DNA from: Platanthera guangdongensis
Taxonomy: Eukaryota; Streptophyta; Magnoliopsida; Asparagales; Orchidaceae
NCBI GenBank assembly: GCA_039583875.1
Contig: CM077166.1
Coordinates: 92,412,094 to 92,476,093, forward strand
Length of the DNA: 64,000 bases
Reading direction: 5' to 3'
The notes below the pieces were generated by a model. It saw only the letters and a program-made list of their open reading frames with translations. It ran no database searches and was not told where the DNA came from. The position numbers and the translations under genes were made by a program. Numbering within the stretch: the first letter of the stretch is position 1; each line of letters opens with the position of its first letter. This document shows, one piece after another, positions 42,064-51,502 of the stretch.

Positions 42064-43350
42064 TACTTTGTTCCTCTCAAATTGATGCAACTTCTCTTGC
42101 ATTGCAATGATCCAGTGTGGATCTTGCTCTGCATCTTGAATGGACTGAGGTTCAATTTGAGATAGGAAGCAGGTGTGCAACAGGTTTTGGTTGACCTGAT
42201 TTCTGGTTTGCACACCAGCTGAGATTTCTCCAATTATTTGGAAAATTGGATGGTCTCTTGATGTTACTAAATCAACAGGGGGTGTTGATTGTTCACCAAC
42301 CTGTGTTGTTGTTTCCTCTTGTGGTACAACAACTGGCTCTTCAGGTTGTGCTTCAAAATGTTGATCATTTCCTTCATCTTCACTGCTTTCATCCTCTTGA
42401 GTAACCTGTAACCTGTTCAAATCTTCAACTAGAGAATGTTCCTGCAAAGGTTCTATGGTAGAAAAATTCTTCTCCTTAAAAGACATGTTAGCTTCATCAA
42501 ATGAAATGTGAACAGATTCCTCAATTTTCAAAGATGATTTGTTATAGACCCTATAGGACTTGCTGATCATGGAGTATCCCAGAAACACTCCTTCAGCAGC
42601 TTTGGCTTGAAATTTTGCTAAATATTTCTTGTCATTATTGTGAATGTAGCAAATACAACCAAATACTCTAAAATAGTCAAATTTAGGTTTCTTTCCTTTG
42701 AGTAATTCATAGGAAGTCTTTCCCTTTAGTTTATTTATCAGACTTCTGTTCAACACATAGTTGGAGGTGTTCACTGCCTCTGCTCAAAAGGATAGAGGTA
42801 GATGAGCATCTGACAACAATGTAGTGGCAGATTCAATAAGGGTTCTATTTTTCCTTTCAGCTACCACATTTTGTTGAGTAGTTCTAGCAGCTGAGAAAGT
42901 ATGTCTGATCCCTTCACTCTGACAGAACTCTTGCATAAGAAGAGAATCAAACTCTGTCTCATGATCACTTCTGATCAGGGCAATGTGAGTATTGAACTCA
43001 ATCTGTATACATTTGAGAAACTCTGTCAGACACTTAAAGTTATCAGACTTTTTCCTTATAAAGAACACCCAAGTGAATCTAGAGAAGTCATCTACAACTA
43101 CCAAAGTGTAGGATTTCCCTCCTAGGCTTTGTACTGTGATGGGTCCAAACAGATCCATGTGTAACAGATACAATATCCTAGGTGAATCACTCTTATTAAG
43201 TGACCTAAAACTGTTTTTAGTTTGCTTGCCTAATTGACAAGCCCTGCAGAGTCCTTCCTTCTTGTAGGGGCCAGAAGGTAGTCCTCTAACAAGATTGTCC
43301 TTGGATAGCCTAGCAACAGTTCTAAGGTTTAGGTGTCCTAATCTCTTATG
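42064..43350 (-). pseudogene. Copia-5 pre-integrase and integrase
   Basis: HKRLGHLNLRTVARLSKDNL, then GLCRACQLGKQTKNSF, is the HHCC zinc region. YLLHMDLFGPITVQSLGGKS opens the core (first Asp), DDFSRFTWVFFIRKKS follows, ALIRSDHETEFDSLLMQEFC carries the second Asp (H-E where N-G is usual), and TQQNVVAERKNRTLIE the Glu. NTSNYVLNRSLINKLKGKTS, then YFRVFGCICYIHNN and FLGYSMISKSYRVYNKSSLK, gives the C-terminal part. TGA at 42784-42786 occupies the Trp between LPLSF and AEAVN, and TGA at 43351-43353 the Trp before HKRLGH. Confidence 0.88.
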
Positions 43351-43737
43351 TCATAAAATATTTGGTTTACAGACTGAATTAAACAAGCAGATATCTACAT
43401 CAGTTGAAATAAAGTCTACCAAGTAGATGTTACCTTTCCTTTTACCTGTCAACACAGTTGTGTTGCTCTCTGACTTGATTTTGCATAAGGTTTTGCTGAA
43501 GGTCACCTGGTAGCCTTCATCACACAGCTGACTGATGCTAATTAGGTTGTGCTTCAGTCCTTCCACATAAGCAACCTTTTTGAAAGTTACTGATCCAATC
43601 TGGACTGCACCATATCCTTTAGTTTGTCCAAAGTTGGAATCACCAAAAATAACTTTGGGTCCAAGCTTGGCTCTGAAGGATGTGAGGTTGTCCTTATTCC
43701 CTGTCATGTGCTTAGAGCACCCACTATCCAAATATCA
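43351..43737 (-). pseudogene. Copia-5 protease
   Basis: YLDSGCSKHMTGNKDNLTSF has the intact D-S-G. It is followed by KVIFGDSNFGQTKGYGAVQI, VAYVEGLKHNLISISQLCDE and GKRKGNIYLVDFISTD. TGA at 43735-43737 sits directly before YLDSG, where Sireviruses have W-Y-L-D-S-G. The frame ends at the TGA at 43351. Confidence 0.88.
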
Positions 43738-44668
43738 TTGCTGGTTAGATGTTGGATAGGTCTTCACCTGCACATAAGACAATTCATTTGTTTTTGACCC
43801 AGTTTACCTTGGGCCTAGGTTGATAACCTCTAAATTCAGAAATGAAAGACATCCCAGGTTGACTCTTATATCCTTCAGGATGATATCTTCTTGGAGGTAG
43901 AATCCATTCAGTATAAGGGTTATAGATTTGGGATGAAGGACCCTTAGGATTCAATTTTGATTTGCCTTTGAAAAAGTTTCTAGAGCTCTGACCTCTGTTC
44001 GACGATCTTTGAGCTGCGTTCGACGATCTTAGGTCAGATCGTCGAGCTCCGTTCGACGGTCGACTATGGCTGAGGTCAGGTATATGAGATCGTCGACCTG
44101 CGTTCGACGACTTTGGCTGAGATCGTCGATCTGCGTTCGACGATTTTTCCTGAGATCGTCGAGCTGCGTTCGGCGATCGTCGATCTTCATTCGGCGATCG
44201 TCGATCTATGTTCGACGATTTCTGCTGGGACTTGGTTTTCTGAGGCAGATCAGAATCTTTCCTAGCAACCTCTACAACTCTCTTTCCCTTGTCAGAAATA
44301 AACTTGATGGGAGTTGTTAGAACAATAGGTTGGCTGGATGAGGCACCCAAGCCCAGTGTACTGTTAAATCTAGTGTTCACTGTGCTTGTGATGTCCATCA
44401 GCTTGATGGTTCTCCCATTAAGGGATTCTTCAAGCTTCTTGGCCTCAGAGAGCTCACTTTTCAGTGTAGCTATCTGTTCCCTACAGTTCTCCAACTCCTG
44501 AGAGAGTTTGAGGTTTTCTGACTTTAAAACATTGTGTTCAGATAATTGATTTCTGAGAGAGATAATCTCTTTCTCAGACTTTAGCATGTCTAAACACAGT
44601 ACTTTAAATTCAGATTTAAAATCTTCTGAACTAAAATCAAAAGAGCTAATTACCTGATCTTTTTCAGG
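43738..44668 (-). pseudogene. Copia-5 gag C-terminal half with translated palindromic words
   Basis: From 44587 the frame starts with a coiled-coil region (LRNQLSEHNVLKSENLKLSQ, ELENCREQIATLKSELSEAK). A basic repeat follows in which the palindromic DNA word encodes S-S-N-x-x-R-R-S and S-P-N-x-x-R-R-S units (43995-44225). Then come WILPPRRYHPEGYKSQPGMS and PKVNWVKNK. The frame shifts by one base near 43790 (TNELSYVQV continues in another frame). A TAA at 44669-44671 separates it from the N-terminal half. Confidence 0.82.
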
Positions 44669-45859
44669 TTAGGTCTCTGAGTCTGACTCTGACTCCTCTT
44701 CTTCTGAGTTATGCTGTGAGGCATTGATTGCCATCATGCAGAACTCCTTTTCTTCTGCATCATCCTCATCATCACTGGAGCTGGAAGAGGCTTCTGACTC
44801 CTCTTCTGTCTCACTCCAGGATTCAGCAACAAACTCCTTCCTTATATGCTTATTTTTGCTTGAAGAAGGTTTGCTATTGCCATTTCTTTTGTAGTCTTTC
44901 TCCTTCCTTCTTTCTTTCCTGTCCCTTCTGTCCTTGTTCTTGTTCTCTGGGCAGTCAGGAACTATGTGTCCTGGTTTCCTGCAACCAAAGCAAATGATGT
45001 CTTTATTATTACCAATGGACTTGTCATACCTTGGCTTATCATGCTCCTTGTATGATCTTCTTCTGAAGTCCTTTTTGGCCATCTTGTAGAATCTTTTGGC
45101 CAGCAAGATGAGTAGTTCATCATTGCCTGTGGCTTTATCTTCAGGCAGATCCTCAGTTGCCTTGAATGCTATGATCTTCTCTTTCCTTGTGGCTGGTGAA
45201 GCAGCCTTCTGTTCTTCCTCTCTATTCTTGATGAGTAGCTCATAGGATTTGAGCTTACCCAGCAAAGCTTCAGTGGTGATCTCATTTAGACTTCTGGCAT
45301 CCTTAATTGGCCAGATTCTTGAATCCCAAGTGCTGGGGAAGCACATTAGGATCTTGTCATTAAGTTCTGTCAGAGAGATCTCTTTGTCCAATGTCCTTAG
45401 CTCACTGACAATTAGACTTAGTCTGTTGTACATATCTCCCACTGACTCAGTCTCTCCCTTCTTGAAGTTCTCATATTGAGAGATGAGATGGGATCTTCTG
45501 TCCTTTCTCTCATCAGCTGAGCCTGAGACTATTTCTGAGAGCTTGTCCCAAATTTCCTTGGCTGAATTGCATTCAACTACCTTTTGAAATATGTCATCTG
45601 ACATTGTCTGGGCTAAGATGTTCATAGCCTTGACATCAGCTACTTTCCATTTTTTGATATCAGCATCTGTTCCTGATGAAGGTGGAACAGCATTTGTACT
45701 TGTGCTCTCTGGGGGTCTTGGACACACTGTCAAAACAGAATTAAAGATATCTTCGTCAATAGAATTTATGTAAAGTCTAATCCTTGCTTTCCAAAGTGCA
45801 AACTTTGACAGATTGCACACTGGAGGTCTGGTGTTTGCATAATCTTTGTTTTGGGCCAT
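44669..45859 (-). pseudogene. Copia-5 gag N-terminal half
   Basis: The ATG at 45859 (MAQNKDYANTRPPVCNLSKF) is chosen over upstream non-ATG codons. Motifs in order: FALWKARIRLYINSIDEDIF, MNILAQTMSDDIFQKVVECN, SAKEIWDKLSEIVSGSADER, SHLISQYENFKKGETESVGD, MYNRLSLIVSELRTLDKEIS, LNDKILMCFPSTWDSRIWPI. A complete zinc knuckle CFGCRKPGHIVPDC lies near residue 300. An acidic Ser/Glu tail ends at the TAA at 44669. Gag forms the virus-like particle and packages the RNA. Confidence 0.88.
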
Positions 45860-45978
45860 GATTTGTGCAAACAAAATCTAATAATAAAATACCAAAGAAA
45901 CACAGATCTAGTTTGAGATCTTGGGGTTCAGGTGTTAGCCTGTACAACCAATCAGATATGGTATGTTTAACCAACCTC

Positions 45979-45990
45979 CCTCTGATACCA
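45979..45990 (-). other. Copia-5 primer-binding site
   Basis: The sense strand reads TGGTATCAGAGG, two bases after the 5' LTR end, matching initiator Met-tRNA. Confidence 0.9.
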
Positions 45991-45992
45991 AT

Positions 45993-47502
45993 TGAAAGTG
46001 CAACTAGATCTGATATACTCTAGAGGGGGGGGTGAATAGAGTATATGGTGCTTTAAAAACTTTTACAAACTTTTACAACAATTGTTGTAATATGTGTGAG
46101 CAGGGAAGCAGAAATAAATCTAATCACAGTACTAAGCTATGCAAAAACTAAGAACAGAAAAATCAAGGTCAGAAACAAAAATGAAAGCAAGCAGAACCAG
46201 AAGACACAAGGAAATATAGTGGTTCCCCAAACTTGGGTACATCCACTCTTCTACCACCCTAGGTAGGAATCCACTGCAGGATGAGTTGATCAGGTGTCCT
46301 GGGCACCAATGAGCTTTTGATAAGGTGCTCAAAAATCAAAGCAGATTTTTTGATCAGGTGTCTTGCCACCAATGAGCTTTTGACAAGGTGCTCAAAAACC
46401 AGGTTCAAACTTTTGAAGGGAGTTTGAAAAACCCTTTACAGAGTGGGGGTGAGAGAGTGATGGCAGTCTTCTCTTTCTCAAACAACTGAGAAGACTATGG
46501 GGATTGATGTCAAAGCTCCCCCTGAATCCTTGAAATCTTCAGGAAGAAAAGCTTTGCTGAGGGTGATAGGCCTTCAAATATTGAACTCCAGCAATGGATG
46601 ATTTCAGCAAAAGGGACCGAAATATTGAGTGTCTGGAGTCTGGAATATGTTGGCCTTGAACACTTTGAAAACTAAAAGAGATCTGAAGATTTGAAAACTT
46701 GATCTCCTTGGATGAGTGTTCTTCAGAATTCTTTTAGACAGAAGATTTTTGAGGTTGTCTCTGTAATCTGTATTGTGTGTGCTCTGTTGTGAGAGATTCA
46801 AAAATCCAGTCTTTTATTCTCTGGTACAGAATAGAATATTATTCTCTGTCAAGGATAGCCGTTAGTCTGCATTGATTGCATCTTTAATTGCATAATCTCT
46901 TCTAGAGGAAAGTCCACAGAAACATTTCTTGAAAAATCCCTTGAAACTTGGTCCAGAATTAAATGAAAACGGCTAGCAAATCTCTGAATTAATTGCAGAA
47001 TAACTACTAACTGATTTGAATTTGAATTCTGGAAGTTATCTGAAATCGTCGAACTGAGCTCTGCTATCGTCGAGCTGAGCTCAGCGATCTGAAAACACAC
47101 AACAGCAAGATAATCGTCGATCTGAGCTCAAAGATCGTCGAACTGAGCTCAGAGATAAAGATCTAATGCAGAGTCAAAATCGTCGACCTGAGCTCACCGA
47201 TCGTCGAATGGAGTTCGACGATATTATGAAGTTGAGCTCAGCGATCGTCGAATGGAGTTCGGCGATCTGTCGAAGTTGAGCTAGACGATCGTCGATCGGA
47301 GTTCGACGAATCGTCGTGCTGAGCTCGACGATCAGACTTAGTCTCCAGACAGAAAAACTTGGTCTTCAGGGCAGCTTCCAAACCTAGACTTCTAACCCTT
47401 AGACTCAATTCTAATTGACCTTTTAAGCTATACAGGAGGTCAAGCAAAGATTCCTAGAGACATAGTGATCCTGACCCAAATTAGTAATAGGGTGTTCCAA
47501 CA
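45993..47502 (-). repeat. Copia-5 5' LTR (1510 bp)
   Basis: It pairs with 35392-36900. The promoter-like block is at 46219-46246 and the palindromic array at 47041-47335. Several differences between the two LTR copies fall inside array units (for example GATCATCG versus GATCGTCG, ATCTTCG versus ATCGTCG). The 5' copy keeps the more regular words. Confidence 0.94.
47041..47335. repeat. Copia-5 palindromic word array in the 5' LTR
   Basis: This is the counterpart of 36425-36735, with units such as ATCGTCGAACTGAGCTC and GATCGTCGAATGGAGTTC followed by GACGAT. Units are unevenly spaced and often contain the AGCT or GAGCTC core. Confidence 0.85.
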
Positions 47503-47507
47503 GCCAG

Positions 47508-48050
47508 GCAGTGGAGGAGACGAAAGACAGAATGGTGGGAGAGGCATCGAGAATGTAGAGCCCATTCCGCAGCTGGCCGCTACCAATGGTGGTCCGCGTC
47601 CGCCGATCCTGTATAACAAAAGAAGAAGAAGTGAATATAATAGAACAATCTAGAACACTTGTAAGACGTCCCACCGATAGTAAATTAAAGGGTGAACTCG
47701 GAAGAGCCGAGCGAAGGGGGATGAACTGGTTGAGAGAAAGATCGGTCGAGCCGGAGACGGGAACCAGCGCCCCATTGACCACAGTGATAGACTTCGGATA
47801 AGGAGAGTCCGAGTACTTTACAGGCCGTTGCGAAGTAATGTGATGAGTGACACAAGAGTCAACAATCCAGCCCGGGCTGGTGGAGAGACAAGCAGTACTT
47901 GTGTTGGAGACGGAGGTGACGGAAGCCGAGGGTGGGTTGAGCAGGCCCTGGAGATGCTGGAGCTGAAGACGGACGGTCTCAAGATCAGGAGAACTGACTT
48001 CAGTAACAACAGAAGCCGTCGGGCGAGGGGGATAGCCGATTTTCTTATAG
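47508..48050 (-). pseudogene. Copia-4 protease
   Basis: The frame PGWIVDSCVTHHITSQRPVK carries the copia protease region, but the active site is D-S-C where D-S-G is needed, so the enzyme would be dead. VVNGALVPVSGSTDLSLN, LSSPFNLLSVGRL-like words and GNGLYILDAS-like words follow. The frame is cut at 47508 by Copia-5 right before the WHRRLGH motif, which continues at 35391. Confidence 0.8.
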
Positions 48051-48910
48051 CAGGTCGCCTCAAGATGATCATCTTTCTCGCAGAAGGAGCACTTTGGCCG
48101 GCTGCGGCCACCACAGCCATGGCCCCGCGAGCCCGAATGTCCCCCCCCCCCCCCCCCCCCGAGCAGAAGTTGGAGGGGATGGTAAGAGCGGAGGGGCCTG
48201 CTGAAGAAGAGCCGGTGGAGAAGGAGCAGGAGGATCTGGAGGAGGGGAGACCCGGAGAATCATGGAGCAGACATCAGAGAAAGATGGTGTGGTGGGAGCA
48301 GCCAGGACCTGAGCACGAAGACTCTGTAGATGAGATGAAAGGCGGGTCATGATGATGGCAATGCAAGCAGCTTCCTTCTAAGCTCGCTGAGCAGCATGAT
48401 CATTGGTAGGCGGCTGATGTTGGATCCAGGCTTCAGCAAGAGTTTTAGCCCGAGCGACAAACGAGGTCATATCTGAAGCGCCGTCAGTGTCGAGAGTGAA
48501 GAGGTCAGTGAGGATGTCGTAAAGATACTGAAGGCTGTCGCGGCCGGAGTACAAGGAATGTAGCTCATCCCACATAACCTTGGCGGTGTCGTGGTACATA
48601 GTCATTTGATAAGGCTCACCATCCAAGGAATTCAGAATCCAAGTCTGAACGTGTCCGTCATTTCGGAGCCAATCATCCGTAAGGGGAGAAGAAGGTGCCT
48701 GAGTAAGGTGAGGCAGAAGTCCCTTAGCCTGAAGAACCCGCCGAACTGAATGCACCCATGGAATAAAGTTTTTCATGCCAGAAAGAGAGATGGTTGTGAT
48801 CCGAAGCTCGTCACGGAGTTCGGCAGAACAGGCCGGGCGGTCTGGCGGACAAGCCGGGTGGACAGTAGCTGGCTGGCCGCCGAGCTCGTAGAATTACCAG
48901 AAGAAGCCAT
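48051..48910 (-). pseudogene. Copia-4 gag
   Basis: The ATG at 48910 (MASSGNSTSSAASQLLSTRL) is placed after the leader; a frameshift near 48820 then joins it to ITTISLSGMKNFIPWVHSV. The gag core is RRVLQAKGLLPHLTQ, WLRNDGHVQTWILNSLDGEP, VMWDELHSLYSGRDSLQYLY, DILTDLFTLDTDGASDMTSF and ARAKTLAEAW. A zinc knuckle CSFCEKDDHLEATC is complete near 48070. A run of 20 C on the plus strand (48141-48160) lies in the coding sequence and upsets the frame. Confidence 0.83.
48141..48160 (+). repeat. Poly-C run of 20 in Copia-4 gag
   Basis: It would encode poly-glycine on the gag strand. Expansion of a short Gly run is the likely origin. The exact length is unreliable. Confidence 0.9.
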
Positions 48911-49834
48911 AGAGACAGGCCGCAGAACCAGACGACCTAGGAAGACCGCCGCGGAAAAAGCAGGGGGCCACGCAACAAGGCCGCGGCGGGAAGGACAGGA
49001 GACCGCGACCAAGAAAGCGGGAAGGAAAACTAGTTCGCTCGGTCACACTGGCACCAGCGATGAGACAGATCGCGGCCCAAATGTGGAAAGAAAGAGAGTC
49101 CGCACGGTCTAGGTGAACACAATAGTGGTCAAAGCACAGGAATCAGGCCACAGCGGACATGAGCAGTCCACAAGAAGAGAGGGTGAGGCCGGCGGATAAG
49201 AACAATCCGCAAGAGAGGATAGTCGGCGCGACTAGAGCAGAGACCGCCCGGTCAAGGTGTGAAAAACACAAGCGGCTCGAGGAGGCCACGACCAAAGGCG
49301 AAGCGGACATGGAGAAGAAGTCCGCAGCGGGTAGAGACAAGTCGCGCGGACAGAGAGGAGAAGAGCAGGAGACCACGACCAAGATGCGGATGAGAAAGGA
49401 ACAGCCCGCACGGTCAGGCGGATCACAGCAGCGAACTGAGGAAGCAAACCGCGAGTATTGAGACAAGCGGATTTGGGGAAGGCAGAAGCGGAGAGCAAAG
49501 TGGCGGACTAAAGACAGGCCGCAGCGAGTAGGGAGTCCGCAGCGGACAGAAAAGAAGGTGGCCTCACGAATTAGGAAGGAGGAAAGGCTATAAAAAGCAA
49601 GGGAGGGGGGAAGGGTGGATCCACGGGAGAAGGAGAGTAACAGGAGGTAGCGGAACAGCTGCGGACTGAGAGGGACAAGCCGCAGAGGCAAGCTGATAGA
49701 GACGAACAACTCGCGAAGGCAGGTCGCGAGAGACAAGCCGCGGGAGGCAGGCCGCGAGAAAGGCCGCGGGAGGCAGGCCGCGAGAGATCAATAGGTGCGG
49801 TCAGAACAAAGGAGACCACGAGAATCGTAACCTG
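48911..49834 (-). other. Copia-4 leader, rich in GCGGAC/GTCCGC words
   Basis: Between the primer site and gag lie about 900 bases with many copies of GCGGAC, GTCCGC, CCGCGA and GGTCGCGAGA-like words. Open frames on both strands (49143-49736 minus, 49159-49461 plus) are long only because the composition lacks A+T-rich stops; no motif supports them. Confidence 0.6.
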
Positions 49835-49846
49835 GCTCTGATACCA
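49835..49846 (-). other. Copia-4 primer-binding site
   Basis: The sense strand reads TGGTATCAGAGC, abutting the 5' LTR directly. Confidence 0.92.
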
Positions 49847-50018
49847 TGTAGAGAAAGCTCAAAGCTTGTATGTATTGATTGAGTATGTAAATACAAGGAG
49901 AGAATACATATATATAGGAGGAAGAGAGAGAACAAATCCTATACAAGATGTGTGACTAAAAGAGAAGAAAGCATAAATGAGCCTAAAACAAGGGCCCAAT
50001 ACATGGGTTATTCTAACA
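49847..50018 (-). repeat. Copia-4 5' LTR (172 bp)
   Basis: It runs TGTAGAGAAAGCTCAAAGC to GGTTATTCTAACA on the plus strand and is followed by the target duplication GAATC. Confidence 0.93.
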
Positions 50019-50023
50019 GAATC

Positions 50024-50140
50024 CAATAATTCAATGGTTAGATAAGTCAAAGAAGCTCAGAAGACCATCACAACATATTAGAAGAAAAGAAGCAGAGGAA
50101 TTAGAAACAAAATATGAAATAAAAAAGGTAATGCTTTAAA
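50024..50140 (+). pseudogene. MULE transposase remnant, 3' continuation
   Basis: The sequence after GAATC continues the frame interrupted at 32497. WHISNLNP is followed by QWLDKSKKLRRPSQHIRRKE and AEELETKYEIKK, the basic C-terminal region after the SWIM domain of MULE transposases. No terminal inverted repeats were found. Confidence 0.65.
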
Positions 50141-50206
50141 ATACATGTGCTCCAATTATGAAATGAGAGGACATAACAAAAAATTGAATTGAGCCCTTCA
50201 ATACTG

Positions 50207-50398
50207 TCACGGCCTAGGCATGGCTCGAGGAGTTTTAATGGGACCCGATTGGTTCAACCGTGAGGGCTGCAACCCAAGTGACCCAAACGCATTTCTGGCA
50301 TATTTATCAGTGCAGCGCAGTGTTGGCGTTGGGTCTCGAACCTGCAACCCTTGATAAGGAGCATTAATATCACTCCTCATCACCAACTGAGCTACTGC
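50207..50398 (-). mobile_element. tRNA-derived SINE, copy 1 (full, minus)
   Basis: On the minus strand it reads AGCTCAGTTGGTGATGAGG (A-box like) and, about 45 bases on, GGTTGCAGGTTCGAGACCC (B box GGTTCGAGACC), the internal RNA polymerase III promoter of a tRNA. It ends near GCCTAGGCCGTGACAGTA. Length about 190 bases. Confidence 0.8.
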
Positions 50399-50519
50399 AA
50401 GTGACCCCAACGCATTTCTGGTCTGTTTATCAGCGCAGCGCGGTGTTGGCGTTGGGTCTCGAACCTGCAACCCTTGATAAGGAGCCTTAATATCACTACT
50501 CATCACCAACTGAACTGCA
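50399..50519 (-). mobile_element. tRNA-derived SINE, copy 2 (3'-truncated, minus)
   Basis: It has the same A and B boxes on the minus strand (AGTTCAGTTGGTGATGAG, GGTTCGAGACCC) but stops after GGGGTCACTT, where copy 1 begins. It appears inserted head to tail with copy 1. Confidence 0.75.
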
Positions 50520-50707
50520 ACTCAGTTGGTGATGAGGAGTGATATTAAGGCTCCTTATCAAAGGTTGCGGGTTCGAGACCCAACGCCAATACCGCGCTGT
50601 GCCGATAAACAAGCCAGAAATGTGTTGGGGGCACTTGGGCTGCATCCCTCACGATTGAACCAGTCGGGTCCCATTAAAGCTCCTGGAGCCGGGCCTGGGT
50701 CGTGACA
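50516..50707 (+). mobile_element. tRNA-derived SINE, copy 3 (full, plus)
   Basis: CAACTCAGTTGGTGATGAGG and GGTTGCGGGTTCGAGACCC give A and B boxes. It ends GGGCCTGGGTCGTGACAAAAA with a short A tail. It lies head to head with copy 2, sharing only a few bases. Confidence 0.8.
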
Positions 50708-50907
50708 AAAAAGTGCAGCTCAGTTGGTGATGATAAGTGATATTAAGGCTCTTTATCAAAGGTTGCGGGTTCGAGACCCAATGCCAACATCGTGTTGCGC
50801 TGATAAACAGGCCAGAAATGCGTTGAGGTCACTTGGACTGCAGCCCTCACGGTTGAACCAGTCGGGTCCCATTAAGACTCCTCGAGCTGGGCCTGGGTTG
50901 TGACAAA
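50708..50907 (+). mobile_element. tRNA-derived SINE, copy 4 (full, plus)
   Basis: GCAGCTCAGTTGGTGATG and GGTTGCGGGTTCGAGACCC are the promoter boxes, and the end is GGGCCTGGGTTGTGACAAA. It follows copy 3 head to tail directly after its A-rich end. Confidence 0.8.
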
Positions 50908-51502
50908 TACTTCATAACCAACAATGCCTTCAACGTTTTCTTAAAGTTCAAAATTTTCTATAAGCATTAATATGTGTTATATTTCCTTTGTAAGACTTCA
51001 TTATTCAACAGTTTCTTAATTGTCTTTTTTTTGTTTAAATGCTGATGTGGAGGAACACATGATGTTTGAAGCAATGTGTGTACTTGTGAGGTTTTATTTT
51101 GTTTAGTCAGTTAAGTTTACCTTATGGTGTTGTAGCTTTGGAAGACTATTATATTTCAGTATGTGTTTATGGCTTGTAGTGATTTTACTTATTGATGTTT
51201 TGATTTCGATCTACCGTCATATAAAATCTTAATTTGTTTCTGTTTTCCTTGAATTGTGTCCATTCTTACACATTTCATGTCATCGGGCTTCTTTCCAAGG
51301 GGAAAGAAAGAGTTTCCATTGAGATTTTAATTTGATCAAGTAAAATTACTTGAATCAGAAGCCCGGAAATACCTGAACGATCCGCTTTGGAAGTGATTAG
51401 AGGGTGCAATGTGTCAAATTTAAACATTTGGGATTCAATATGGTAAAAGTTTGAAATTTGAGGGTGTAATGTGCCAATTAAAAATATTAAATCGACAAAT
51501 AC
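50908..51502. other. AT-rich spacer 3' of the ILR1-like exon
   Basis: No further exon of the hydrolase was found here on the minus strand. If the gene once extended this way, its first intron would begin at 51502 (GTATTTGTCG). Two copies of GAGGGTG(C/T)AATGTG near 51399 and 51461 form a short direct repeat. Confidence 0.5.

Larger units (their letters stand above)
35387..47507 (-). mobile_element. Copia-5: 12.1-kb Sirevirus-like copia element nested in Copia-4
   Basis: Target duplication GCCAG (35387-35391 and 47503-47507) and two LTRs of 1509 and 1510 bases bound it. It lies in the WHRRLGH motif of Copia-4. Minus-strand order is primer site (45981-45990), gag, protease, integrase, RT, RNase H, a spacer rich in palindromic words, a 1018-codon extra ORF, polypurine tract. 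Long LTRs, a long gag with coiled coil, and an ORF after pol are hallmarks of the Sirevirus (Maximus/SIRE) lineage. The LTRs differ at about 25 positions by eye. Confidence 0.92.
32493..50023 (-). mobile_element. Copia-4: Ty1/copia element in the MULE, itself split by Copia-5
   Basis: The target duplication GAATC (32493-32497 and 50019-50023) flanks LTRs of 174 and 172 bases. Without Copia-5 the element is about 5.4 kb. Minus-strand order is primer site, leader, gag, protease, [Copia-5], integrase, RT, RNase H, polypurine tract. The LTRs differ by eight substitutions and one 2-base indel. Its pol has at least four Trp codons turned to TGA. Confidence 0.94.

Noticed and set aside
49143..49736. 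197-codon minus-strand frame and overlapping plus-strand frames
   Set aside because: They lie in the non-coding leader of Copia-4, with low-complexity Ser/Leu/Arg translation driven by GC-rich repeated words.
50516..50907. A and B boxes considered as functional tRNA genes
   Set aside because: The boxes are followed by SINE bodies with shared 3' ends, and no cloverleaf with a proper anticodon arm could be drawn; these are tRNA-derived SINEs.
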